From assembly GCA_014058105.1 (NCBI GenBank), contig JACGCM010002238.1, forward strand, positions 1,674,001 to 1,738,000: a DNA stretch of 64,000 bases. Reading direction: 5' to 3'. The notes beneath the pieces are model-generated. The model did no database searches. It was not told the origin of the DNA and saw nothing but the letters and a program-made list of their open reading frames with translations. Shown piece by piece: positions 1 through 10,791 of this stretch. This DNA comes from Kingdonia uniflora. Lineage: Eukaryota > Streptophyta > Magnoliopsida > Ranunculales > Circaeasteraceae. Both the position numbers and the translations under genes were made by a program. Each line of letters starts with the position of its first letter. The stretch's first letter is position 1.

Positions 1-2
1 TC

Positions 3-320
3 CCAGACAAAGATAATGAGTTTGAACTTGCTTGCAACATGTTATGGATCGATGAAACTAGAGATCGAGCTATCTCCAACCTTGGCCGGTACCACACATC
101 ACTTCAGAAATCTTACAACAAAAGAGTTCGACCATGAAATTTCAACATTGGAAATCTGGTACTTTGACGTGTCAATCAATCTTTGAGACCTCGAAATGTT
201 GGCAAGTTAGCCGAATCATGGGAAGGACCATATGTTGTCTACGATAGAACAGACAAGAGTTCTTATTACTTAATGACGGAAGACGAAGAGCCTCTACCAA
301 ACCCCTGGAATACAATGTAG
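3..320 (+). pseudogene. Integrase C-terminal end of element I pol
   Basis: The frame starting at base 3 reads 105 codons to TAG at 318-320. It contains ETRDRAISNLGRYHTSL and GKLAESWEGPYVV, which match the integrase tail of element III (ETRDRATVNLGRYQPNL and GKLAENWEGPFIV at 16,122-16,463, minus). This is the region after the integrase core in plant Ty3/gypsy pol. Two in-frame TGA codons, at 135-137 and 165-167, break it, so it is a pseudogene. The rest of pol is upstream of the window. The same pol end, followed by the same downstream sequence, is kept at about 36,500 in element II, which shows that I and II belong to one family. Confidence 0.85.
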
Positions 321-436
321 CTGGTCTCCTATAACAGTCCATATCTCCATCCATGTACAACTGATGTAATCCAAAACATTCAATAAACAAGCTTTTCAAC
401 CCTTACTTCGTCTCCTGCTTTATTTTGAATTTTTAG

Positions 437-1130
437 ATTTAACTCAGATGTCATGTCAACCTTCGACCCGACTGATACTTGGGGGCGATCTTAAGATTCT
501 CAAGCTTCCAACTTTGAGCAAACTCGAGGGGCAAGAATGGTCGAAAGTCCAAACACTCGGGGATGCATTGGGGGCGATCAGATATTGCTTCGCTGTGGCT
601 AAGGCCTTCAAAGTCCAGTCCTTTTCTTGATTGACCCTCGGTATCACGTTCACCCTCACCCTGACTAATACATGGGGGCGATCTTGAATTGCTCAAGTCT
701 CCAATTTTGACCAAACTTGAGGGGTAAGGATAGTCGAAACACTGGACCCTCGGGGATGCATTGTAGGGGATCAGATATACTTCGTCCAGGCCCTGAAACC
801 GTTGAAGTCCAGTCTTTTTCTTGGTTTACCCCAGGTATCATGTCCACCCTCGCTCCGACTGGTACTTGGGGACGACCTTGAATTGCTCAAGTTTCCAACA
901 TTCGAGCGGACTTGAGGGGCAAGGATGGTCGAAAGACCGGACCCTCGGGAATGCGTTGGAGGCGATCAGATATTGCTTCGTTGTGGCTTAGACCTTCGAA
1001 GTCCAGTAAATTTTTGGGTTTCCTCTGAGTATCACGTCCCCTCGGCCCGACTGATACTTTGAAGCGACCTGGAAATTTTTCAAAATTTCAACGTCGCGGT
1101 GGCTTGGGCCTTCGATGTCTAGCAAAACAT
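437..1130 (+). repeat. Tandem array of about 193-bp units
   Basis: The phrase ACTTGGGGGCGATCTT or a close variant recurs at about 476, 668, 862 and 1,054, a period of 192-194 bp, with GAGGGGCAAGGATGGTCGAA farther along in the units. Units differ by scattered substitutions. Element II carries a homologous four-unit array (36,640-37,430, period about 196). The array sits directly after pol and before the reverse-strand genes. Confidence 0.85.
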
Positions 1131-1657
1131 TCAGAGTTCGATTTATACAATCGTCGACACTCCCCAGGTTTTGATCACACTACAGTCATTCATACAGGCC
1201 AAATTTCTACTCAAACAGATCCAACTTCTACACTTCCAAACAGCAACCGTATACAAAAATACTATCTACAATTTTATCAATTGTAGAGCACATTTAACAT
1301 ATCGTCCATCAGATAAACAGTTGCAGTACAATTCAAAGACCAATCATCAAGAGTCCAAAACAAGCAAACTCAACAGAATGTGCATTCAAATTCTTATAAT
1401 TCAAGGTCAGAGCATGATTATAAAATCTATCAGCAAATCAGATATCAAATCAGTATGTTCAGAAAATACGCATCAATATGTTCAACATCAATTTCAGGAG
1501 TTCAAACAGATAACAAAAACACAAGCAACCTACCGAGTTTAGAGACCAACAGAAAATAATAACATTGTTCAAAATATTACAACTCAACATTTTAATCAAC
1601 AGATGAAGAAATGTCATCCCAACCTCATTTACCTCATACCAGCGCGGTTACGCCTTC
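1131..1657. other. Non-coding spacer of element I
   Basis: AT-rich sequence between the tandem array and the 3' end of aORF-C. Open frames here show no recognisable motif. I see nothing else in it. Confidence 0.5.
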
Positions 1658-3791
1658 CTACTCCACAACTCCACCAACAACTTCATTCGAGCCTCCAAAG
1701 ACCAAACCACCAACAATACTACCAATGGGCGCTCCAACAAGCGAAGTATCTGCACCACCCCCAATACTTTCAGCTGCTTCTTCACCAATGCTTGCCTCTC
1801 CTCCCTTCACCTGTAAATCATCCCCTTCAACATGTTCTGTAGACACAGGATAAGGTTCCAATGACTCGGGGTCATACCCCTTATCATCTATAATGCTTTT
1901 CAACTTAACGTTCATTTTTGCATTCGCCATCATACTGCCGCTGGAAAGTCACCTTCTGCTCAGCTTTCTCCCTCTCACATACCACAAGCTTCGGAGGCCA
2001 CTCTCGCTCCATCCTCGACCGCTGCCGTTTGAGCCTCTCGTCAAAAGAGTCGTTAAGTACCCCCTGATCCTGCTTCAACTTCCTGACTTCAGACACCAGT
2101 AATGCCTCTTTCCCACGAGAAAGATTCAGATTATCCTTTGCTTGTTTCAATTTTGCCTTCACTACCTTCATTGCCTTGCTGCAAGTTTGCACCCAAGCAT
2201 CCGTTTGCAATTTTTTTTAAGAAATCAGTGGAACTCGAAACTCAAAGAATTTTCAAGAAATCGCAAAATACCACAACAGCAAGCCGCATATAGTTACCTG
2301 AAACATGTGTTTCTTTATCTCCTTCGAAGCCTCGTCTGGGTCATCTTCCCAGAGCTTAACCATCGAAGCCTGTTTTTCCACAGCCTACTCCTGCCGTTCA
2401 ACCTCCATCATCTCTTAATCTTCCTTCAGTGTATCATCCTCCCCCAGCACCTTATGCCTCTTGCGTTGGCCAGCCTTTGATTTCTTCACCTTTGAAGCTT
2501 CGAGGACTACCGGGCCTTTCCCCTTCTCAGTTTGAGCTGTTACTGCCCTCGGCCTCAATATCGACGTATCTCCTGCCACTTTGGGCACTAGAATTGCTGG
2601 ATTCAAACCCCTCCGCGATCTCAGCACAAATTGGTAGTTTCTTGGCAACTCTTCCCCTCCCATCTCTTTTTGCCCCTTTGAAACACCTTCACCTTTCTTT
2701 CTCTTTGGTAGCTTCGACATAGCGGGTACGTCTCGAAGCAGGGAATCCGCCTTCTTCCTTCTTTCCCTTTTGATTTTGAGATTGTCAAACACAAAATTTA
2801 GCCAGCCTTCACTAGCTTCAAGTAGCGTATCAATATAATTTACCGGATTATCCCAAGACAAACTCTCCGGACCTGTAGATTAAAACAAGAACACAGTTAT
2901 CACTTATCTCAGATACAAATCAATAACAACCCATTGACAGTAAACTTACTTTTGATATATACCCTATGATGTAATTTATACGGGTCATCTTTCTTTACAT
3001 TCTCATAGTTACCACTTACTATCAGTAAATCTTTATCCCACCCTTGGCCTGTCGAGCACAGGTCAAAGAACCAAGGTTTCTTTTGGTGACATTGGATGTA
3101 ATAGGTCCCTGGGTTCTGATTAGCCTTCCTCGAGTAAAAGGTGATGATGTCAAACCATTTAATCAAACCTCGACCCTCACTAGCCAATTTTACATTCATC
3201 CCCTCTACAACCCTCATCATCTCATAAAAATTATCATTCATTTGCACCGGAGCCACTCCCTTGAAATTCAATACTTCTTTCACAAATCTTCGGAGAGGCA
3301 GGTCCAGTCCCAATCGAATTTGGCCACTATAAGCTAAAATCCCTTCCCCAGGGTCCAAATTGAAGGTCAACCCTGCCCCTGCAACACTCAGATACACCCT
3401 TACCTTCGAGAGTTCTAGTTTGACGGCGAACCGATCTAATCTAATCCTCTTTTTAGCAAAAATAGCACCTTTAACCCTATCAGGCTCAGTCGAATCCCCA
3501 CTATCTTTACTTTGTACCTTATCCCCCTCCACCACCAGAAGGCCCTACATTACCCCCCTCCCCCCATACTGTTTCCTCTTCATCACTATCTTCAGTAACT
3601 ATCGTCCTTCAACGCCTCGAAACCGGAACCTCCTCAGCCGGCAAAACCATTGATAATGGAGCCTCGGTTATAATATCTAACACTTCTACATCACTACTCT
3701 CATCCATTGGGGCTCGACCAAAAATATTAGCTTCGAATTCTTTGAACTCCTCATCTATCAGTCTCCGTCTCGATGCCCGAAGGTTACTCAT
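1658..3791 (-). pseudogene. aORF-C of element I: spliced reverse-strand gene with coiled coil
   Basis: Three exons can be placed. The ATG at 3,791 follows a leader intron ending CTTCTGTAG. The first exon runs to 2,950 (donor GTAAGT), the second 2,872-2,298 (acceptor CTACAG, donor CAG/GTAACT), the third from about 2,178 to a stop near 1,658. The first exon holds the conserved domain (FVKEVLNF, APVQMNDNFYEMMRV), matching VMNALECCPAQLNG in element III. The second is basic (KLPKRKKGEG, KAGQRKRHKVLG). The third is a charged coiled coil (EREKAEQK) with an acidic tail. Breaks are a frameshift between 3,609 and 3,535, two stops in exon 2 and a frameshift near 1,910. It lies opposite to gag-pol, like the antisense ORF of Grande/Retand-type elements. 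Function unknown. Confidence 0.65.
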
Positions 3792-5079
3792 TTTAGCCTA
3801 CAGAAGAAGAGGCACGCAATTAGAGTGGAAAATTCAACAATCCTGTGCCTATCACTCTTATCCTGCCCATCCCCCCCCCAGATATTCATTACAACCTCAA
3901 CCTCAATCTCAGACCCAGTACCCCCTCCAAAACCCCCCAAACCCCAAAATGGGCCAAAACCCAAATCCCTCAAGTTTCTTTACCCTCGAGAATAACTTCT
4001 AAAACCTCAAACACAGATTGCCTTACCTGCATTCTCAAAAGAGCAAAACAAAGTTCAAGCAGCAGAGATCAAGTAACTTACCAGCGGTTAGCAGTACTAC
4101 CCTTGAATCAGTAAAACCAAACCAGCAAGTGCAATAAGAACTTCTAAGTGCAAAATGGCGTATGTTCCCTCTTCTACACTCTTTGATTCTCACAGTAAAA
4201 AAATACAGTAATTACTCCTCTCCCTCTTATATATCTTTCAAAAAACACAAAACTGCCTCGATTTTCTAACCACTATCATTACCACGGCCCCACTCCCCAA
4301 TTTTTTGGCTATAATGTGTTTTAACCAATATACCCCTCGTACCCCTTACGTACGAATAACACCCTCACTTATAACTGCCTGCAAAAGCTGAAGTTCTCAA
4401 ACCTTTTTCTCCCTCACTCGAAGCTAAATAACCAAGTCCAAACAGTTACATCACAACCTTTTCCGTCATATGAGAAAAACATCATCATTACCTTTTGTAC
4501 ACTGCCCCAGGTGCCCGTACCAGTCTGACAGACCAGCCGTCTGGGCTGTCAGATCGGCCAGTCAAATCCTGCATAATTGACGACACAATCCCCAAACTCG
4601 AGTACTCGACCATTTTACGTCTCGAACAATCCACAGCAGATAGCGTCAAGAAAACTTATCTAATATATCGACTTTTGATATCCAGCACACCCTTTAACAC
4701 AAAATTTTCGACCCTTCGACCGAATACAGTCACAAACTTTGACCATTCAACGATCTCATGCTTACAGATAAAGTTTTCAAATATGACACAGTTTACCTTT
4801 CATTTCGACAAAGTCATTTTTATCTTCGACCAACACAAACAATTCATTTCGACAACTGTATTATCCCATCAGTACCTCCAATCATAAATCTAATTATATA
4901 TTACTAGTATGCACAGCACGACAAAGCATATTATCAATAAAAACCATTTCCATTCAGCAACTCAGACAACATTACAGGATTCATACAAAAAGGAGAACAA
5001 AAAAGAAGGAAGAAAATAGGAAAACGACAATAAGAAAGCATGCAAGAGAGAACCCAATTTGTTAACGGGTTTCTTCTCT
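3792..5079 (-). other. Promoter, leader and spacer of aORF-C, element I
   Basis: On the minus strand a TATA box (4,226-4,233) is followed by a leader exon ending GCTG/GTAAGT at 4,082/4,081. A leader intron of about 280 bp then ends just before the aORF-C ATG. The part 4,240-5,079 has no recognised gene. Confidence 0.45.
4226..4233 (-). promoter_or_regulatory. TATA-like box for aORF-C, element I
   Basis: TATATAAG on the minus strand, about 145 bp upstream of the leader donor site at 4,081. Equivalent boxes precede aORF-C in elements III, IV and V. Confidence 0.5.
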
Positions 5080-5385
5080 TCAAACAATAGCCGCTGCATC
5101 TTCGTCCTCCTGGTCTACTATATCCTCTGCGAAGCCTGTGAGAAGAGACAGTTGATGGCCAAGAAATGGCCCCATCATCTGTACTATTCCCCACCAGTAT
5201 GCGAAGGGAATGTCATAGAGTGGTGCCCCAGGTTTCACATCAAAGAGGTCTGGCATTTTGGCATCAATATCCTCATCTATTCCGAACCTCCGTTGAAGAC
5301 CCAACAAGGCCTCCTGAATTCTCTTGGCCCTCACCGCCGCTTGATCTCTTTGAACCGGTACATTTTCAGCCATCTTGATCAACAA
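5080..5385 (-). CDS. aORF-B of element I: small protein of unknown function
   Basis: An intact frame of 101 codons, or 97 from the internal Met at 5,373 (MAENVPVQ), which looks the better start. Charged N-terminal third, then RIQEALLGLQRRFGIDEDID, a hydrophobic stretch (IPFAYWWGIVQMMGPFLG) and an acidic tail (DQEDEDAA). The pattern I-x-E-x-LFGLL-x-D-x-D resembles aORF-B of elements IV (34,968-35,252) and V (62,687-63,069), though identity is low. No known domain recognised. A TATA box lies 75 bp upstream of the Met. It lies opposite to gag-pol between aORF-C and aORF-A. Confidence 0.55.
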   Translation of the reverse strand: MLIKMAENVPVQRDQAAVRAKRIQEALLGLQRRFGIDEDIDAKMPDLFDVKPGAPLYDIPFAYWWGIVQMMGPFLGHQLSLLTGFAEDIVDQEDEDAAAIV

Positions 5386-5447
5386 ACAAAGTAGTAGATA
5401 AAGTAAAAGTTACAGGACAGATGAAGAAATTCCTTCCAACCCATCCC

Positions 5448-5455
5448 CTTTTATA
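5448..5455 (-). promoter_or_regulatory. TATA box for aORF-B, element I
   Basis: TATAAAAG followed by GGGATGGG on the minus strand, 63-75 bp upstream of the possible aORF-B starts. Confidence 0.55.
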
Positions 5456-5860
5456 CTTACAAACCCACCACAACTTTCCCTCTTCCCTAACCGAATTAAT
5501 GGCAACCTTCAATTCCCAACCTCGAAAAGTCAGCAAGCAAACTTTCCAGCTTCCCAGGTGTAACTGATTCATCGGTACATGTATTCAAACCTCATTCCCG
5601 AGAACTCCTAGTCGAGCATACCTCTCGCATCGAGCATTCGATCATCATTACCTTCGAGCATATCATTATACATCGCGCCTATAAAAGTAATCGTCTACAT
5701 TCGCCTATACTACCAGTCAGAAACAGTGATACAGGTACGCAGAAAATATTTTGTCCATACCAAACATCCGTTCAAACAAACAAATTACATTTCTACTACC
5801 ATCCCAAGCAAAAAAAAAAAACACCCACACAGAAAAAACAAAGATACAAAGATATCCTCA

Positions 5861-6199
5861 TTAACCATTGGTCCTACTACCAGAAGGTCCAGCTTCAGTG
5901 GCCGAATTCTGCTCCTCGATGATCTCCTCCACACAGACAAGACTATCAATCAGAGCCATCAGAAAGAGATAGCGCCCCTCAGTGGTCGTAAAATAGAACC
6001 TTAGTTGGTCCCACAGATAGGAATAAAAATCACCATTGAAGAACTCCGTAGGTCCTACCCCCACAAGCCCGGGCATGTCCCAATTTAGATCATGCTTCCC
6101 AAAAAACTTCATATGCAGTTCTGCCATCATCCGCCCCACACGACGGTCATGAGCAAACCCCATCCTCTTCTGGTAACGCGTGTTTGGTGTGGTATCCAT
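5861..6199 (-). CDS. aORF-A of element I: small protein of unknown function
   Basis: An intact frame of 112 codons with an ATG start. N-terminus MDTTPNTRYQKRMGF, a central aromatic stretch (DFYSYLWDQLRFYFTTTEGR) followed by YLFLMALIDSLVCVEEIIEE, and a Gly/Ser-rich tail. The block D-x-Y-x-x-L/M-W-x-x-x-R-F then L-x-x-L/M resembles DDYYHMWRFHYMVL and LCLLAEDKVKEID of aORF-A in element IV. This is a distant match, so homology is inferred. It is the reverse-strand gene nearest the 3' LTR, the same place as in elements III and IV. Confidence 0.5.
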   Translation of the reverse strand: MDTTPNTRYQKRMGFAHDRRVGRMMAELHMKFFGKHDLNWDMPGLVGVGPTEFFNGDFYSYLWDQLRFYFTTTEGRYLFLMALIDSLVCVEEIIEEQNSATEAGPSGSRTNG

Positions 6200-6264
6200 T
6201 CAAATGCTCAGAATAAGAAGAAATAAGCAGAAGAATATTGTAAATGGTGGAGGATATAGCACCC

Positions 6265-6274
6265 CTATTTAATA
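6265..6274 (-). promoter_or_regulatory. TATA-like box for aORF-A, element I
   Basis: TATTAAATAG followed by GGG on the minus strand, 66 bp upstream of the aORF-A ATG. Confidence 0.45.
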
Positions 6275-6440
6275 ACCCATCTTTATAGCCTTCACTTCAT
6301 TTATTACCCTATAACCACCTACATCTCTTAAAAACCCTCTTTTATTACCTACCCGGAAACCAACACTCAAACTACTCAAATTCCAAGACCAAACAACATT
6401 CTCAGCGAACACCTCTCCACTTGGCTTCAAGACCTTTGCT

Positions 6441-6453
6441 GAGAGGGGGCGAA
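6441..6453 (+). promoter_or_regulatory. Polypurine tract of element I
   Basis: GAGAGGGGGCGAA lies directly before the LTR start. Element III (GAGAGGGGGCAGT, minus strand) and element II (GAAGAGGGGGTGAA) have closely similar tracts in the same place. Confidence 0.8.
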
Positions 6454-6997
6454 TGTAGTAGCCTACTCGTAGCCTTTGATAGTCAGTCAAAGCCTACTTC
6501 ACAGCCTACTTAAATGCATCGAAGCCCACTCAATCTCTAAACCAGGCTCCCCAGAGATCCCCCGAAGACGAAACTTCAACATCAAGCAAAGCTTCGAGAA
6601 CAGATTAACGAGACGCAGCAGCAACCTTTTGACCTTACTAATACACGGTCGAAGCAAGATAAGATAGACAATCGCCTCATCAGGTTAGACAGCGCATTGA
6701 CTGGCCCGTGTAGCTACAGTGACAGGTCTAGCCACCGCGCCGTTCAGAAACATCATCAATAAATGTTATAGTGACAGTACCGACATGTCCGACACCCATA
6801 ACTCATCGGGATTTCTTAACAACAATTATGTAAACCTAACCCACTTTTGGTGACTCAGCAATCACATTCGTGCCTCTACGCAAGTATTTTTCTATAGTTA
6901 GATCCTACTTTAAGTTATTTGCTTGCCTCCTTTGATTGAGGATCGATTCTATGCTGTAAGAACCAACTTCACATCCGAACGAAGTTAGGTCCCTACA
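6454..6997 (+). repeat. 3' LTR of element I (544 bp)
   Basis: Starts TGTAGTAGCCTACTCG and ends GGTCCCTACA, giving TGTAG/CTACA inverted ends. Both ends match the LTRs of element II (start TGTAGTATCCTACTCG, end GCCCCTACA). It has about one copy of the 70-bp unit that is amplified in the II LTRs. The partner LTR is outside the window, so no TSD can be checked. Confidence 0.8.
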
Positions 6998-7888
6998 ATA
7001 ATCACTTGAGAAAATGATAATCACTCTAGGAAAAAATTACTCGAGGTAATAAAAACTCATAATTAAGGTGGAAGGTAGTGTAACATCTTTATCCGATCCT
7101 ATGAGTAAATCGCATCTCACAACGGGAACCGAATAAACAAAAAATTGCCTTTCATAGAAGAAATGAAAAATTGAGTGCTTAATCATAAAGAAAAAGATTT
7201 CTCCTGGTGAAGAGGGTTAAATAGGGGATGGGTTGGCTGGTTCAACTGGGTTGGGTTAAAAAAATGGAATATGACAATTTTTGATCATGCTAGACTAGAA
7301 CTGATCATTAGACATGTAAACTAAGCAGTAAACACATCTACTTGCACCATAGATAAAACAAACCCAAGAAAGAAGCAAATCATAACTTTACATATACCGC
7401 AAACATACCATCATAACATAATGTTTGTGCACATGCCGCCGACCAATATAAAAACTTCAACTCAAGATGGGTTTTTCGAAAGATAAGAATAATGAATATG
7501 ACCAGTAGCATCAACAAGTCCGTGTTATGTCGGTTCTCGAGAATACCGAGTTGCTCCAAAGACAAAATCAGATCAAATCAAGTATTTCTCACCATCATCT
7601 TCATCTTCTGCATCAATCTTGGTTTCATGGCTGCACCTCCATCTATATCTCCAAATCCCATTTTAATTGAATCATACTTCACATATAACATCTAATTATA
7701 GATAGATCATTGAAAAGCTGAGATAACCAATCAACTCCTTCTTTTTCTACAATTAGGGCAAATAAACCCTATGGCATCATCATCTTTGGGTTTTGGTCTA
7801 ACTCAGAAACTTCAGACTCGCTATCAGATCATAATTGCATTGTAGAAAGGACAAGGGCAGACATTGTTACAGGAAAACATATCTGAGC
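6998..7888. other. Non-repetitive-looking stretch between elements I and III
   Basis: No recognised element. On the minus strand near 7,755-7,790 a short frame reads AIGFICPNCRKRR, with a CxxC pair, and other short exon-like pieces lie near 7,380-7,660. They are too short to call a gene. This and 22,480-22,911 were probably adjacent before element III inserted. Confidence 0.3.
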
Positions 7889-8675
7889 TATAATAGCCTA
7901 TATTCGTAGAAACCGAAAATAGTGTTTTACACCTTTGAAATATAGAATAGTGGTTGAGAACCAAAAGTAATTGACATGAGTTTTAGCGTGGAAAACTCTT
8001 GAATGGGTAAAAAACCACGACCTCTCCTGAGGATTTCTGAAAGAATGGTGTTTTATATAGATGTTAGCTATTACATAGAGAAAGAGATTGAATATCTAAG
8101 CTTGGGTAATCATCACTTTCTCTAAGAGTTCTGTAGGTGATAATAGCCGTCTCAGATCCTCATCTCCATGTCTCTTTTTATAGGTCTTATAATATGACCG
8201 TTGGTTACATTGATGAAGAACGTTATAATATCAGGTTTTGATGAGTCTTCATATTGGTCTTTTATAACGCCCTAATACTTGATGATCTGTAACGGATCTA
8301 TTAATACTCTTAGCTGCAGCTTCTGACCGCTGGAGAAGATATGATCTCTTGTGATGTTCGCATATATATGACCTGTTGCTAAGTGGAGGAGTATCTTCTA
8401 CAGTGCGAAGTTACCGGATGCTTCGATATCTCCGATCTGTTGATGAAGATACGATCTCTAATAGTGTTTGCATGCATTCGAACAGTTGATAGACATCTGA
8501 GTATTTTCTGCAGTACGATGTTATTAGATGCTTCGACATTCCCGAACTGTAGATAAAGAAGTTTGTATTGTGAACTGCTTGCCTTCAGCCCTTGGTTAGT
8601 TACCAGTGTGCTAACTTCGAACTATATAAGATCGAATATCGGACTTAGTATAAGGATTATAAATAAGCCCTCACA
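7889..8675 (-). repeat. 3' LTR of element III (787 bp)
   Basis: Plus-strand ends are TATAATAGCC and GCCCTCACA. On the minus strand it begins TGTGAGGGC and ends CTATTATA, so the usual terminal CA is TA in both LTRs. A TATA box lies at 8,174-8,182 on the minus strand. Confidence 0.9.
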
Positions 8676-8692
8676 ACTGCCCCCTCTCAGCC
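8676..8692 (-). promoter_or_regulatory. Polypurine tract of element III
   Basis: On the minus strand GGCTGAGAGGGGGCAGT lies directly before the 3' LTR. Confidence 0.8.
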
Positions 8693-8953
8693 AATAGCAG
8701 GAGAAACATGTGTAGCGAGTGGTGTCGGTTGAGAATTCTAGTTGTTTTAAATGCTCCATTAATGGCCTCCTTTTATCTTGGAAGAATAATAATTTTGACT
8801 GTTGGGTCTCCCAAGAATTCTACTTGAGAATTACACTTGTGATAATGATTTTCTTAGAAGTGGTGGCGTACATTAAATGTTGCTAGTATAAAACATGGTG
8901 AATAGTTGTTATCACTGTTCACCCTGGTTAACCTTGTTAGTCACTCATATTGG

Positions 8954-8962
8954 TATAAGTAG
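8954..8962 (+). promoter_or_regulatory. TATA box for aORF-A, element III
   Basis: TATAAGTAG, 62 bp upstream of the aORF-A ATG. Similar boxes precede aORF-C in IV and V. Confidence 0.5.
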
Positions 8963-9015
8963 TAGTGATGGTGACTACTCGTCGTCAGGCTTATGAGGAT
9001 AGAGTTTAGAGCAAG

Positions 9016-9297
9016 ATGATGAGTCTGCAGACTCGTTATTTTGGCTCCCAAAGTCTTTCTGTTCCAACTCCAATCCCTGTTCCTCCCAATTTTCATGGGA
9101 TGACGTTGGAAGAAGTAGAGGAGGCAGAGGATGATTATCATTAAATGTTGCGCTTCTACTACATGGTCTTGTTTCCTGCTCATCGTCGGGCCTGTCTGCG
9201 GATGCTTGCAGAGGATGCGGTGGCGGCAGAGAATGAGAAGGTGGGGAAATCGTCTGAGAAGTACTGCCGATACCCTGTAAAGGATTGGGTGTTGTAA
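9016..9297 (+). pseudogene. aORF-A of element III (one stop codon)
   Basis: A frame of 93 codons, from ATG 9,016 to TAA 9,295-9,297, with one internal TAA after DDYH. It reads RYFGSQSLSVPTPIPV, MTLEEVEEAEDDYH, RFYYMVLFPAHRRACL, RMLAEDAV and CRYPVKDWVL. Each block aligns in order with the intact aORF-A of element IV (RYFDNQALEMPTPIPV, EAEDDYYHMWRFHYMVL, YRYPVRDWVL), so the two are clear homologues. No known domain recognised. It lies opposite to gag-pol and next to the 3' LTR. Confidence 0.75.
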
Positions 9298-10791
9298 TGG
9301 TGGAGGAGGTCCTTCGTCGGCAGTGGAGGTGGGGGTTATGGAGGAGTGGTAGGATTAACTTTGTCCTCTACCTCTCCCCAGTTCCACTTCTTGGGCTTTG
9401 AGTTCTTCTGTTGGGCCCGCCATTGTTTTTGCTCAAGTGTTACACTGTCATGTACAAGGTGGACTATTCTTTGTAAAAGAGATAGTTGTAGAACTTGTAA
9501 TCTTGATTTTTGAACTGACTGAAGTATTCGTCCTTGTAAATTGTTTGTAATGAATAATAGATTCGAACGTTATTATCTTGTCTTGTAAGTGTTTGAAGCT
9601 GCTTGAAGAACTGTTGCAGGATACCATAAAACAATTATCAAATTAGTCGCGGATGACATAGGTCGAAAATATGTAGATCAAATTGTTGTTGAGTTGAATG
9701 AAGCATATCTGAACTGTGTAGGCCGTTCTTATATATTTGTGGCCTTGTTGAGATATAGTGTTGTTATGCCTGTGGAGATAACGAGGGCATAATATCTTTC
9801 CTACTTTATATAAGTTCTTTTTGTTAGAGCATTGTCATTGTCAACTTGAATACTTGTTATCATCAGTGGAACATGGTCACAGCCTCTGATAAATCGCGCT
9901 GGATAAACTTGCTAAAGCGGATGTGAGAGCTGCTGGTAGAGGAACCATTCTATATGGTGAAGAGATTTATCTGTTCTGTCATTATATGTAAGGTCGGATG
10001 ATTGATCATTATGAAATGATTTGTTTTATTGAGGTCGTCTTGTCATCACCTTCTGTATCTGTGATAATATATTTAAAGCAGGATACTGATTTTCTGCTTC
10101 TGTCGGGCCGAAAATGAGGTAAGTGACAGCTCAAAAAAATAGTACTAGGGTTTTGAACTGGTACTCATGCTATAAATAGTGTAGTAGGATCGTGAAGCCG
10201 CAAAAAGTTGTTACTGTAAGTAAGTAATCATGCTACATGATTTGTACCAATCGTCTTGGGCAGTGAGTCCTTGTATTTAATGATGGCAGAGGAGAGAGGC
10301 AAATGTGATAGCAGAACATGTTACTCTATAAATCATGATGAGGGCCAACAAAAAGATATGCCTGCTAGGAGAGAGGATGCTGTCGTGTGTCCCAAGGAGC
10401 CACCATTTTAGAAACTGAGTGATAATATAAAAACTCGCCTTTCTCTCTCCCATAGACCACATTCATTTGTAGAGAGGGGAAGGAGCATTTCTAGAGAGTG
10501 AAAGTCTTCAAACTTGGAATGAAGTCCTCAATTGTTGTGTGATCTTGCTAAGAAGAACAAAGTTTTACCGTCTGAAGTGCAAGTGGTAACCGGAGTCGAC
10601 GACTGTTGTTCCACTAGAACAGGTTAGTATTTTTTATTCAATCTTTTTTGTCGTGGTAGATAGTGTGTTTGTTGAATGCCATATTAGATTATAGTAGCTT
10701 GCTTGGTAGATTGATAACTTGTTGGGTATGGCTAAGGAATAAAGCCTGTTTGATTGTAAAGCACTGAATAGCCTTTTCTTGTATGTGTTAG
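9298..10791 (+). other. Spacer and aORF-C promoter/leader of element III
   Basis: Holds a TATATAAG near 9,816-9,825 and a short open stretch (about 9,890-10,120, reading GRMIDHYEMICFIEVVL) that could be a decayed aORF-B, though I could not align it convincingly. It then holds the aORF-C TATA box and a leader intron 10,623-10,791 (AG/GTTAGT to GTTAG) that ends exactly at the aORF-C ATG. Confidence 0.4.
10426..10433 (+). promoter_or_regulatory. TATA box for aORF-C, element III
   Basis: TATAAAAA about 195 bp upstream of the leader-intron donor at 10,623. Confidence 0.5.

Larger units (their letters stand above)
1..6997 (+). mobile_element. Element I: 3' part of a Tat-type Ty3/gypsy retrotransposon
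   Basis: In order this holds the integrase C-terminus (3-320), a tandem array, reverse-strand genes (1,658-6,199), a polypurine tract (6,441-6,453) and a 3' LTR (6,454-6,997). The 5' LTR and gag-pol lie outside the window. Family evidence is the integrase tail and the reverse-strand gene block between pol and LTR, an arrangement known from Tat relatives such as Grande and Retand. The same order recurs, mirrored, in element III. Confidence 0.8.

Noticed and set aside
3044..3653. Plus-strand frames opposite aORF-C of element I
   Set aside because: Shadows: the minus-strand frame has homologues in III and IV, the plus-strand ones do not.
7380..7800. Possible host gene on the minus strand (CxxC motif, short frames)
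   Set aside because: Pieces too short and no consistent exon chain or recognised family.
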